From Euglena gracilis (lineage: Eukaryota; Euglenida; Euglenophyceae; Euglenales), in assembly GCA_039621445.1 (NCBI GenBank), contig CP154956.1:45117291-45181290 (forward strand): a stretch of 64,000 bases of DNA. Direction: 5' to 3'. Below are positions 1 to 10,233 of this stretch, piece by piece (positions within the stretch are counted from its first letter, which is position 1; every line of letters begins with the position of its first letter). A program made the translations under genes and the position numbers. Under the pieces are notes generated by a model. The model worked only from the letters and a program-made list of their open reading frames with translations. It was not told the origin of the DNA and ran no database searches.

Positions 1-850
1 GGGGGGGTCAGACCCTCCCGACAGGGGGAGGTCGGACCCCCCCTCCAACCTCGAAACTGAAGAGGGCCCAGAAAATTTTCGGTTTTGTGGACGGGCAAAG
101 AGCCGGAAATCGGGCCAAAATTGTTCAAAAATCCCTGATTTTCTTTGAAAATGAATCCCAAAATGCTCATTTTTTTAAAAAAAAGTTAAACATTTTTTTA
201 TGTGGAAAAAACCAAAACATCAAAAAGTAGGCAATGTGCTCAAAAGAGACGAAAAAGGGTGTTTTTTTGTTCATTTTCCGGCGCAGCGCCGGAACAAAAA
301 TGTTCGCCGTTTTTGGAACCTGCCAAGGAGGGGGGTGGGGGTCGGTGGGGGTCCCAAACATCTGGGGGGGTCCAGAACCCCCCCCCCCCCAGATTACCCA
401 CCCACCTTACCCCCCGGGGGGGGGGGGGTTCCGGACCCCCCTACCTCAAAACCGAAGGGCATCCCATCTATCCCTGGGGTCCACAGCTTGAAGTCTCTGG
501 ATCTGTTCAGGACAAGGAAAGCAGACGACCACAAGAAAGGCTGTGTTAAAGTGTGCAAAAAAAGTTCAGTTGTGCCTCGGAAGATAACTGAGGATTTGTT
601 TCTTCAGTTTTGGCTCTGTGATCCCCGATCACATACAACAGATGGAGCATCTTATTTGGCGGAAACATTGTGTGACGTTTGTGAAACACAAAAATAACAC
701 CCAAAAGCAACCACACACGTCTGGGATAAACTGTCTGTCGGCGAACGAGGACCCTCTGCCCCCACCTGTCCAAAAGCACACGGCAGTGCAGAGCAAGCGT
801 CAGTCTGGCGTTCGACGCACACACAGACAGACGGGACGCTGGCGGCGTCG
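1..850. repeat. Repeat-rich non-coding stretch at window edge
   Basis: No exon could be supported here. The stretch holds G/C homopolymer runs and a G/C-rich interspersed repeat (about 290-480) whose segments 'GTTTTTGGAACCTGC' and 'ACCTCAAAACCGAAGGGCAT' recur in diverged form at about 14820-14960. Bases 481-850 are unremarkable and lie downstream of the stop codon of the minus-strand gene ending at 851. Confidence 0.5.
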
Positions 851-1460
851 TTAATGGCCGTGGGGCTGCTGCTGGTGGCCGTGGCCGTGGGCCTGGCCGT
901 GGCGCACCACCTTGTGGTCCCGGTCCCCCTCCCAGTGGCCGTGGTGCTGCTCGAACGGCCCCTTGCCCAGCAGGTACTGGTACGCCGTGTACAGCGCGAC
1001 CGCCCCCGCCGCGATGCCGATGCCGTCCAGGAACGGGGAGCCGGCAGGCCTCCCCCAACTCCCGGGAGCCCACCCAAAAGCTTCCAGGCAGCATATGGCA
1101 CTGGTGGGAACCAGCGGCAGGACGGGCGAGTTGGACACGCCGATTTCGATTCGGACTGGCGGATCGCGGGGGGGGGGTAGGCCTCTGATAACGCAGCCCT
1201 GTCCACGGGGCCCATCTCCCCTCCACTTCCACGTCACATGCACATTTTCACATCCCAGTAGACCCAGACCTAAGGCACAATGCGTTCCGATCACCATCAA
1301 ATAGGGTTCTGTCCACACGGTGGGGAATAGGCAGGGCCGTGGCAGGGGCAGCCTGGCCGCGGGACCAGAACAGGTTGGGGAAGAAGGCGTGGCGCATGTT
1401 CTTCCCCCAGGCGTTGATGAACGGGTGGAACTGGTACCGGCGGTGGTTCCAGAACACCAT
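851..1460 (-). CDS. Small one-helix protein, NADH dehydrogenase B12 (NDUFB3)-like, two exons
   Basis: The upstream exon (from an ATG at 1460 to about 1320) encodes FWNHRRYQFHPFINAWGKNM then RHAFFPNLFW. The downstream exon (about 1085 to the stop at 851) encodes a single hydrophobic helix, GIGIAAGAVALYTAYQYLLG, then a His-rich tail ending HGHGHQQQPHGH. An aromatic/basic 'W.H...F.PF' segment, 'FP', then one helix ending 'YxAYxY', plus a His-rich end, is the plan of the complex I accessory subunit B12/NDUFB3, a roughly 100-residue inner mitochondrial membrane protein. This is inference from the plan, not a firm match. The donor is not resolved (candidates near 1312-1316); a pyrimidine-rich acceptor lies near 1103. 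The start could also be in an unseen upstream exon. Another small organellar membrane protein is the alternative. Confidence 0.45.
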
Positions 1461-2486
1461 CGTGGGGGTTTGAACGGGTCTGGAGGAGGAGAAGGGAGGA
1501 GGGAGGAGGGAACGGCCCCAAACTTGCATTGCCCAGGATGACCTGCCAGGGTTGCGTCAAGGAGGCAACTGTTGGCCTCAGTGGCTCATGTATCTTGAAC
1601 CAGCCAGAATCCAGCCAGAATCCAGCCAGAATCTGGGATCAGCGATTTGGCACACGTGCACATGCGTTCCATCCACCACTGAATGAACCTTCAACTTCCT
1701 GATGCGAGACTTCCGGACAGGTAACCCCGCCCAGCTGCTGCTTTTGTGAACATTGAGGAGGTCCATTTCGCTGCTGGAACGGTACCAGAACGAGGACACA
1801 CTCGTATTTGGTGAAGCATGGGGAAAAGACGTTCCACCAATTGACTCCTTCTGGGCAAAACTTCCAATGTGTGGCTGGCTTCCCCACTGGGACAGGGCCA
1901 GCTGTCAAGCGATGGCAGGGGCAGAGCCACAGGTATGGGGTGGGGATGCAGGCCAAGGTTTGATATTGTTCCAGTCAACGACGGGGAAGGGGAGTGAGCT
2001 GTACAGACACACAGGGACAGGTGGCGGGGAGAGACAAAGCTGGGGTCACTTGGTCAAAGACAGTCATGTCCAGGTGAGAGCCAAGGCACCGGAGGAGGCT
2101 TCTGGGAAGCCTCCGGTGGGAGGGAGATCCAGCTCTCTGGAACCTTGCAGAAGGAATCCGATACAGTTTGGCCACAAGGGTCCGGTTGCCCTCCTTGGCA
2201 GCAACCATCGATCCGACCCACCCTCCACAATCCTCCATGCTTGCCAAACCTCGTCGGTCCATACCATTCTGAAAAAACCCGTTGCAGAGGCATGCACCCT
2301 CCCGGGAAATGGAGTCAAGGAATCCTGGGACATGGCCAGCGGGGCCAGTTGGGTGCAGTGCAAGGCTGCCGCAGATTAGGCCGGCAGGAACGTATGCGAC
2401 CACGGAGGGGGGGGGGGGAGGGCTTCACTACAAGCACCACGAAGAAGAAATAAACAGGGGTCCGGCCGACGGTGGCTGGCTGTCTG
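1461..2486. other. No gene seen; intergenic
   Basis: Open frames exist on both strands, but none shows splice-bounded coding sequence or a recognisable domain. A short direct repeat (AATCCAGCCAG, three copies) lies at about 1608-1632. Confidence 0.4.
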
Positions 2487-5420
2487 CTACGGCTCCCCCA
2501 GGGAGGAGCCGGGGTCTCGCAGGAGAGGCTGCAGGACTCTCATGCGGCGCTTCCCCTGGGGGTTGGTGCGCAACCAGTTCGGGTCAGACAGCAAGGTCGC
2601 TGGCTCCGGCTGCCGTCGCTGCTGAGACGCCTGGAGGGGGGAGTCAGAGCACCGGGGGGGGGGGGGGCATTTGGTTGTTGAACAAATGAACAACGAGTAT
2701 TCACAGCAGAATTACAGATATCAGGAAATTACAGATATCATGTGCATGTACGGAATTCCATAAACTTTTTGGACTTTAAAAAAAAGCCAGGCGGGTTCGC
2801 AGGTTGGAAGGCTGGGCAGTTTGCGGGCCGGGACAAATGGGAGGGTCCCAATGCTGTGCCTCACCGGCGCGCACCTGGAAGAAGGCGAGCTCCTTGTGGC
2901 GGTGCTTCTCCAGCTCCTGCTCCCGCTCTTGCAGCGTGGCCTGCAGGTCGTCCAGCGTGGCGTCGTTGTGGAGGTGCGCCTTGGCGGGGAGGGGCGGCGG
3001 TGCGCCGGGGGGCCGGCCGTGGAAGCTGCCGACGAGCGGGGTGTCTGACTCCGGCGTGCTGGGCAGTGGCGGGGTCGCAGGCTGGGCCACGGGCGTGCGG
3101 CGCCCTCACCAACTATCCACGCCGCTGCACCCACAAACTAACCACGCACCGTGCGCACACCCCCATTCACCAAGCCACCATCCCACCCCACGTGCCGACC
3201 AACCTGCACACACACACACACACACATTCACACAACACACACACAACACACACACACACACACACACACACTCACTCACTCACTCACTCACTCACTCACT
3301 CACTCACTCACTCATCCACTGACTCACTCACACAGACACACGTGCACACCACAAGGAGCTGCCTGATGGGAGGGAACATAGAAGCAGGGGTGGGCCAGCC
3401 TGGGCGGGGTGCCACGTTCAGGGAACAGCGGCGGGCGGAGTGGCGGGCTGCGGCACTTTCCCCGGGCAGGCAGTGGGGAGGAGGCCTGCAAGGCCCAAAA
3501 TAGCAGGGGCGTTTGGCAGAGGGCGTAGCGAGGGCAGGATACAACAGAGCGGGGGTTTTCTTAAGGACCCCCAGGGGGGTCCTGCGGGCCGCTGGCTGGA
3601 CCCGCCCCTAAGGGGTGGGGGGCCAGGGGCCGGCTGGCAGTGGACCGGGCAGGCCCCTGAAAACAGGCAAAAAAAGCAAAATCCAGCCGAGTTGGAATCC
3701 TTCAGCCAAAATTTGGAGGTGAAGACCCAAAAACCCCCTAAAACGGCCATTTTTTAGCCATTTTGGCCCCATTCTTTCAAAACATTTCGGCAAAACGTTT
3801 CGTCGCTTTGCACTGAAAATTCTCGGTCCAGCCCAGCTTCACCGGGCTGGCCCCAAACTTGATTTCAGTGGACTCCGGGGGGATCCGCAGCCTAGCTGGG
3901 AGCTGCTGGCTGGAGAAAAAAAAAAGGTGCTGGCTCGCTGCCCCCCCCCCCGGGCCTGGGGGGGGGTCCTCTTAGGGTCCGGCTAAAGAAAACCCCTAGA
4001 GCAGAGAATCTGCCTGGAAGGAGATGACAGTTGGCGCAGCTGTGTGGGGAATGGCTATCTGTGGGTGGGCTGTGCAGTGACATGGTAATGGGGCACGCCT
4101 GTCGGTCTGGCCAGTTGACGTCTCCAGAGCAGGGGGAGGTGGGTTCGGCTGGGGTCAAGCCCCCACAGCTGTGAGGAGAAGGACGAGGGCAAAGAATAGG
4201 CTGCTTGTCCCTGGGACCAGGCATTGTATTTAAGGCGCCTGAAAATACTTAAAACCCTGAAAATGGCTGAAAGTTTTCTTCCACCAAAATACCTTAAATG
4301 CCTTGAAAAATTCTGACTGGCAGAAATTCTTCTGACCGAGCAAAAATGAAATCGCAGAATCTTGGCAAAAAAAAACAAGACAACTCCAAGAAAAAAATTA
4401 TTTCTGGCAAACATTGTCCATCCAACCAGAACTAAAAATTCTTATTGACTTTTTTTTTTGGCTGTGGACCACATCCAAAAGCAAAAAAAGTGGTTGGATG
4501 CCCTGACCGATCTTGGACCGCCCTTGAAAATAATGTTCTAAAGCCCTTAAAAAAGCCCTAAAAGCCTCAGGAAACATGTCTTGAAATTTGTAGGGGAAAT
4601 CCCTTGTCTGCCTGGGACTTGGGATGAAATGGGACTTCCTGCACATTGGGAGCTGGAAAGAAGTTTGCGTGTGACCCTTGCTGCTGCTCTTTAAACTGCC
4701 TTCCAAAATGTAACAAAGCTGGTGATTAACACAATCCTTTCCGGGTACGGTCCAAAGAAAAATACAGCAAGAAATGATGGGGGGACGTTTGATCTTTTTT
4801 AAAAAGAAAGTCTGGCTTTTAAAAGAAAGTTTGAGAGAATGTGGCTGAGGAAATGCCTTTGCAGTGGTCTTATCTGAATACATCACATGCCATATGTGCC
4901 CAACCTCCCAAAATGTTCAATCTCTGTCTGTCACTTGATTACCTCCTGAAATTTCATCCAACAGGCGCAGGAAGTGTGGGGGTGGGGGCATGCGAAGCAC
5001 TAAAAACAAGTCAAGAAGAAGCAGAGTTGGGTAATTTACCAGCGTATTTGTTTCTGCTGCTTTCTGTTTGGACTGTAACTCACTCCCCCCAATGTGGACG
5101 TTAGTGAAAGATCTACCATGCTGTGGTCCATCAGAAGCCCACAGCATGGTCTTCTGACAAAAAAAAAGAGCACCAAAGCACTGAAAAGCGAAAACAGCAG
5201 GAAAACAAGGCGGCAGGAGCACCTGTCCTGTAGGGGGCCGTGGCGGAAGCGTCCGAGGGGCTCCACGGACGCCAGGGGACCGCTGTTGGTCCGGGCAGGG
5301 AGCGGGGACAGTGAGATGGTGCTCACCTTGTCGCTGCCTTGCGTCGCCGGGGACAGGCCCCACTTGTCTGCAGACAGTCAGAGATGGAATGTGTGTTTAG
5401 TTTGCCAGCATACTGCACAG

Positions 5421-5469
<49 letters not shown>

Positions 5470-6809
5470 GGTGTGTGTGTTGTGTGTGTGTGCGTGCGTG
5501 CGTGCGTGCGTGTGTGTGTGTGTGTGTGTGTGGGTGTGTGGGTGTGTGTGTTGTGTGTTGTGGTTGCTGTGTGTTGTGGTTGCTGTGTGTGCGCATGTGT
5601 GTTGTGTGTGGCATGTATGTGATGTGTATTGTGTGTGTGTTGTCGTGAGGGTGGGTGGATATGTTGGATGGGGTGGGGGGGGGGGGGGCAGCGCCTGCAC
5701 ACCTCGGCGGTTGACGAGGGTCTCCAGCAGGTCGTCAGTGAGGCTGCCTCTGGCAAGCCCCCAGGGCACCGTCAGGGTCTCTGGAAGACTCACTCGCCAT
5801 CAGCGTTCGTCCCCGGCCCTTCTTCTGAAGGAAGAGGGGAGAGGCCCCATCACCAACGCCGCGGCCACCCGACCACCAGCCGCCCCGCCTCGGTCCGGGC
5901 CGACCGTGGGGGCTTGGCCGCTGAGGAAAGACGACTTGCTGCGCCGAGAGAGGTCTCCCGAGAGTTGCGTGTTGGAGAGCGAGCCGTCGCCGCCGCCGCC
6001 CCCATGCCCCTGCATCCTCAGCCCCCCCCCCCCCAGAGGAATCAAAGCTGTACACATCCTGGCGAGCCAAAAATTTCCGGTTTGAAACACCTGGAACTTT
6101 TTTTGGGAAAATGGCCAGAAATAATGGAAAGGGGGTCTTCAAATTTCTTTGAGGTACACCTGAAGAAATCTCGGCCCCCACTTCGACCAAACCATTTTTT
6201 AAGAACTGGTTGAAAATGAGGATATGGGGCTGGGGTGATGTGTGACCCTGGGGCCCCTTTCTGAGTTAAAAAGAGTCAATGGGGGGGGGTCCCGAACATA
6301 GGTTCACTTAGTGACAACCCACCCACCCACTTTTTTCGAAAACCCCTGGGGGTCAACCACCCACCCACCCACCCACCAAAAATCCAGCCAAAATCGGCCG
6401 AAAATGCTGAAAAATTTACGGCAAAAACCCGACCCATGGCACACCTCACCCCGGGGGGGGGGGGGGCTCTAGAGGCCCAACCACCCACCACTCTCGAAAA
6501 CCCCCCGGGGATGGAGTCACACAGGTGTTAAATGAATATATGGTTCTGAAACCTGTAAACCCCGCCCACCAGGCCAATTGTTGCTTTCTCAGTCCACCCC
6601 AAAGGCACAGGAGCACCTCAGCGGCAGACTGGGAAATAAGGAGATAAATAGGAATTGGGGAACGGTGGGCGGGGGCCTGCCCATCCCGCCCGGCCAGGAT
6701 GTCGTCATAGGCTTGGGAGAGGTCCGCGAAGATCCCGAGGCGGCCGCAGTTCGAGGAGATGGAGAACTGCGACGACTTCGACTGCGAAATGGGGCGGGAT
6801 AGCTCAGGC
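2487..6809 (-). CDS. 3'-terminal exon cluster: Ser/Pro-rich region and coiled-coil C-terminus
   Basis: Seven exons whose phases chain without conflict: 6809-6681, 6058-5877, 5780-5703, 5367-5327, 5282-5223, 3081-2875 and 2630-2487 (TAG at 2487-2489). They encode SSNCGRLGIFADLSQAYDDI; a Gly/Ser-rich part with NTQLSGDLSRRSKSSFLSG; SLTDDLLETLVNRR joined to DKWGLSPATQGSDK; a proline-rich link; then a Thr/Pro-rich stretch running into a likely coiled coil (LDDLQATLQEREQELEKHRH) and a basic tail (NWLRTNPQGKRRMRVLQPLL). The first intron would use a GC donor (GG|GCAGGC at 6681); the others are GT-AG. No family is recognised. It is probably the C-terminal end of the long helical-repeat gene upstream on the same strand, because no start exon or intervening gene is visible, but it could be a separate gene. 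Confidence 0.55.
3209..3316. repeat. CA dinucleotide and CACT tetranucleotide microsatellite
   Basis: A (CA)n tract grades into about ten CACT units inside the intron between the exons at 5223 and 3081. Frames through it are repeat artefacts. Confidence 0.9.
3545..4000. repeat. Degenerate MITE-like repeat, GGGGTTTTCTTAAGG ... AAGAAAACCCC ends
   Basis: The left end (GGGGTTTTCTTAAGGACC, from about 3552) and right end (GGCTAAAGAAAACCCCTAG, to about 4000) are inverted relative to each other. The interior has the GCTGGCTGGACC / GGTCCAGCCC boxes seen at 12882-13371 and 25629-25830. No clean target duplication was found, so this is an old copy. Confidence 0.5.
5421..5640. repeat. TG-rich microsatellite
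   Basis: About 220 bases of (TG)n with GTGCG, GGTGTG and TTGTGG variants, in the intron between the exons at 5703 and 5367. Confidence 0.9.
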
Positions 6810-6844
6810 CTGCTGAAATATATAAACATATGATGTGTATCACT

Positions 6845-7068
6845 TTTTACATGTACATAAAAAACCCCCAAATAACCCCCCCAAATAACACCCCCCCCCA
6901 AATAACACCCCCCCCCTCGGGGGCCGAATAACACCCCCCCCCCTGTGTTCCTTTGGTTTTCCATAAAAAAACAACCCCCCCCCCAAATACCCCCCCCCCC
7001 CCTGGGGCCCCAGTTCGGGTGCCCAAATAACGCACCGGGGGGGGGGGGGTGTTATTTGGGGGGGGGGG

Positions 7069-7075
<7 letters not shown>
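6845..7075. repeat. C/G-rich inverted-repeat element with AAATAACACC boxes
   Basis: The left half carries CCCCCAAATAACACC boxes and the right half their complement, GGTGTTATTTGGGG, ending in GGGTTTACATAC. The same architecture recurs at 53236-53412 and, diverged, at about 62618-62720. It looks like a small palindromic mobile repeat family. Boundaries are approximate and no target duplication could be read because the right edge runs into a microsatellite. Confidence 0.55.
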
Positions 7076-7100
<25 letters not shown>

Positions 7101-7258
7101 CATACATACATACATACATACATACATACATACATACATACATACATACATACATACATGCATACATACATACATACATACATACATACATACATACATA
7201 CATACATGCATACATACATACATACATACATACATACATACATACATACATACATACA

Positions 7259-7290
<32 letters not shown>
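7070..7290. repeat. TACA tetranucleotide microsatellite
   Basis: About 54 units of TACA with three TGCA interruptions, followed by a short TA dinucleotide run (about 7298-7322). It produces meaningless Tyr/Ile/His or Met/Tyr/Val/Cys frames on either strand. Confidence 0.95.
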
Positions 7291-7291
<1 letters not shown>

Positions 7292-7322
7292 GCATATGTA
7301 TATATATATATATATATATATG

Positions 7323-8054
7323 CATGTATGTATGAAAATGAAATAGCAGCCCTTTCCGTGAATCGGCTCCTGGCCAACCCTTAAGCTGTGAAGAGGAAAT
7401 AGAGCCTGCCGACAGCGACCGTTGTTGTTGGGCCATAAAATTTTATGCTCACCGACAACAAGCTTCTTTGAACCGAACAGCACAGAAAACTGCTGTCATT
7501 TGCAGAACAATCTATGAATGCAAAAAAAGCATAAGCAAAGAAAAGAAAAGAAGTTCAGGAATTCATTGGCAAACAATCATAACATTCCTTTTGGGAAACT
7601 TCGTCCATCCTTTTGTCCACAATTGATTTTTGAAGAAGAAGAAAAGGTCCGGACTTGCCGGGTTTGTTGGGTACTGTTTGGATTTGTCGGAACCCACGCT
7701 TCCAGAAGCCCAAAAAAAGTGTTGTCAGGATTTCTTGGGATTTGTCAGAATTTGTCAGGATTTGTCGCTGGAGGTGCTTGATATAGGGTCCCCAGTGAGA
7801 TGTGCAACCACCCATTTTGCATTGCCTTTTTGTCGTGCAGCATTCCCCATTTCCATGGGCAATCTATTCCGGGGGGGGATGGGTTTTTTTTGGAACACTT
7901 CTGAAGGGAAAAGATCGTCAGTCTCAGTTGACCTTCATTGGCTGTTGCAGAAATTCATCCTGACCCCCCCTCAAACCCGGCCCCAAACAGCGCAGCAAGG
8001 ATGTGGCACACACCGCGAAAGACAGGGTGGAGGAGAGGGAGGGCGGGTTGTCAT
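7323..8054. other. No gene seen; intronic or intergenic
   Basis: Unremarkable sequence with a few near-repeats of GGATTTGTCAGAATTTG at about 7728-7770. No splice-bounded coding exon was found. Confidence 0.4.
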
Positions 8055-8347
8055 CAGAAGGTTTGTTTTTTTTAAAGACCGGGGGGGAGGGGGGGAGGGG
8101 GTCGGCACCCACCCACCCACCCGACCCCAGGGGTGGGGCCCCCCAGAGGAGGGGGGGGGGTCCCGGGGGACCCACCCACTTTTGCCCGAAAATGCTAAAA
8201 ATAGCACCTTTTTCAAAAATTTTCGGCGCCTTCGGCACCGATAAAGATAAACCCACCAGCCACCCCCCCCACCCCCCCCCAGGTCGAAGGGACCCACCCA
8301 CCCTACCCCCCCCGGGGGAGGGGGTCCAAGACTAAAAAAAACCCCTG
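8055..8347. mobile_element. hAT-type MITE (copy 1 of the GTTTTTTTTA family)
   Basis: The right end reads ACTAAAAAAAACCCCTG and the left end is its diverged inverted partner (CAGAAGGTTTGTTTTTTTTA). Flanks are GTTGTCAT and GTTGTCAA, a 7-of-8 match as expected for an aged 8-bp hAT duplication. The interior holds a GGCGCC-containing core (about 8212-8240) flanked by G/C runs, shared with 30121-30373 and 48116-48385. Its right end lies only about 25 bases from a candidate exon. Confidence 0.7.
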
Positions 8348-8371
8348 GTTGTCAAACTGCAGGGAGCTGAC

Positions 8372-8490
8372 CATGTCCTGTGTGCTCCCAGGGCTCCACT
8401 TGCGGAAAGTCGGGGAGCCGGGGGCCCTGCAGAGGCGGGCACCGGCGTTGCACAGGGAGTGGCGGCCCAGGAAGCTGGTGCAACGCAGTG
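8372..8490 (-). CDS. Candidate exon, unknown protein
   Basis: A strong acceptor (pyrimidine-rich tract then TTTCACAG) precedes a GC-rich open stretch ending at a possible donor ATG|GTCAGC. Two frames stay open: one Cys-rich (TSFLGRHSLCNAGARLC) and one Pro-rich (ALHQLPGPPLPVQRR). The Pro-rich frame fits the phase of the exon at 9128-9217. Neither resembles a known domain. Likely part of the long minus-strand gene. Confidence 0.4.
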
Positions 8491-8575
8491 CTGTGAAAAT
8501 GAAACTGAAAGGTCAAAAGCACCCCAAAACGTCAAAACTAGGTAAAACGAAAAAAAACTAGGTAAAACTTTTGTA

Positions 8576-8705
8576 ATACAACGCATATATAATATATAAT
8601 ATATAAAAATATGATAATAATGTAATAACAATATATAATATAATATATATAATATAATATAATAATAATATAATAATATAAAATATAATATATAAAAACC
8701 CAAAT
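8576..8705. repeat. AT-rich ATA/TAA microsatellite-like tract
   Basis: About 130 bases made almost only of ATAATAT-type units. Confidence 0.8.
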
Positions 8706-9127
8706 ATATGTTTAGCCGAGACTTCAAAACCTCGGAGGATATAATTATATTTTTGACATTTGGGTGTTTGTATTTTGGCTGGGAAATTAATTCCCGTGGC
8801 CAAAACATGGACATTTTATGAGACACTTCATTTATGATAAACAGATGTAAATAATAAAATGATAAAACACAGGCAACAGGCAATAAAAGCTGTTTAGATT
8901 GTTTTTGCTTCTTTTGTATTGAGCAAGGATGGCTGCAAAAAAAGGAGGACAAAAATGTCATACATTTGCATAAATCGGCAAATTACCGCATTCATGATCT
9001 CGGGTAAAAAAGATGCCCATCCAACCTTCCGGATCCAAAACAGCCGAAAAGATACCCATTGTGAAAGAGCCCGGACGAGCCTTCCACCAAGCCACAGCCT
9101 GAGAAATGCCTTCCCCCCCTGCCACAC

Positions 9128-9217
9128 CTGGGGGCGGACGTCCTGGGGCCACCCCAGTCCGGCTTGGGGACCAGCGGAGGGCCGCCCTCCTTCTCCCCGA
9201 CTCCCACCGGCCCCCGG
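9128..9217 (-). CDS. Candidate exon, Gly/Pro-rich
   Basis: Bounded by a good acceptor (CTGCCGCCAG) and donor (CCCAG|GTGTGG). The 90 bases encode RGPVGVGEKEGGPPLVPKPD and a short basic end. GC-rich third positions resemble the other minus-strand exons. No domain was recognised. Confidence 0.45.
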
Positions 9218-10084
9218 CTGGCGGCAGGCGGGGCGGGCAGCACAGTCACTTAGTGGCCCCCGGGGGAGAGGAGGGGACGTTGTTTCCTGGGCCAAAACCC
9301 TCCCACTTTGGGCCACTTGGGGGTTCACTCACCCAACCATGGTTTCGTGGCAGAAATTTCCCGGATCCAAACAGGGGCCCAAGTGCCCAAGTGCCCTCCC
9401 GCAATTGCGCAAATGGACTTTGTGGGTGTCGCAGAGTCTCACCGTGGATGGAATGGTGTGGCTGATCGGCCACAGAAATCAACTGGCGGACGTCCTCCGG
9501 CGTTCTTGACCCTCTCCATCAACCACAATGTTCTCCAACAGTCTGTTTCGACCTATTGCATGTGTTGTGTTGGAAATGCAAATGATCCTCCACAGGGTGC
9601 TGCGGGGCTTCAGAAAGCAAACAAAAGGGCGGATCCGTAACCCAACCCCACAACAGCACCTTGCGGTTGCATCGCATGCAATGTGGCAGACAAGACCAGG
9701 GTTTTTGGGGATTTTTGGCGATTTTCTATTTCTTGGTGGTCAAACCCAGATAAAAAAAACGCGGCGTCAATTTCTGGAGGGTAAAAACACACTCAAAGGT
9801 CTGGTCTTTCTCAAGCATTCGTTTGTTTTAATTCCGAAAAATGGTTGTGCTTCATAAACGAAGGGACATCGTGTCACCAGCAGTTCAAAAACCTGAACCT
9901 GAACCCGGGGAAATATTAAAAAAAAACAGTGGGAAATCTGCGCAGTTGCACACGGCGACATGAACACAGCGCAAATCGGAGTTTGGCCGCCTGAGACACG
10001 CTGCCACAGGGCAGCAAAACCCCAGCCGCTTGCCATTGGAAGTCCACCGGGAGTCCAGCGCCAGCCTGGGTGCGCCGTGAGAAC

Positions 10085-10233
10085 CCGTGGCCCAGCGGGC
10101 TGCTGGAGGGCACCGGGGCGGGGGCGGCGTCGCGGCCCGTCCGCAGCGCGGCGTTGGGGGACGGCTCCCCGGGGGCCACCCGGTCCCCGCCGCCCGCCAC
10201 GCGCAGGCCGGCGGGGTGGAGGCGGATCACCTG
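10085..10233 (-). CDS. Candidate exon, unknown protein
   Basis: Very GC-rich, with an acceptor CGCCCCCCAG at 10234 and a possible donor CACGG|GTTCTC at 10085. It encodes QVIRLHPAGLRVAGGGDRV followed by a Pro/Ala-rich, probably disordered part. The donor is uncertain. Likely an exon of the long minus-strand gene. Confidence 0.4.

Noticed and set aside
3754-3771. Resemblance to the dinoflagellate spliced leader (TAGCCATTTTGGC)
   Set aside because: The match is short, and GCCATTTTGGCC-type strings are frequent in the repeats here. It is not at a transcript start and does not establish the lineage.
5877-6058. Frameshift within a 13-G run of this exon
   Set aside because: At first two frames seemed needed, but with the acceptor at 6059 and the GC donor at 6681 a single frame runs through the G run and joins both neighbours, so no frameshift is required.
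7049-7384. Open frames through the TACA array
   Set aside because: Purely repetitive translations of a tetranucleotide microsatellite; no coding evidence on either side.
9128-9217. A bacterial-type or viral gene in the window
   Set aside because: No long domain-bearing open frame, ribosome-binding pattern or viral protein motif was seen anywhere; all recognised coding sequence is spliced.
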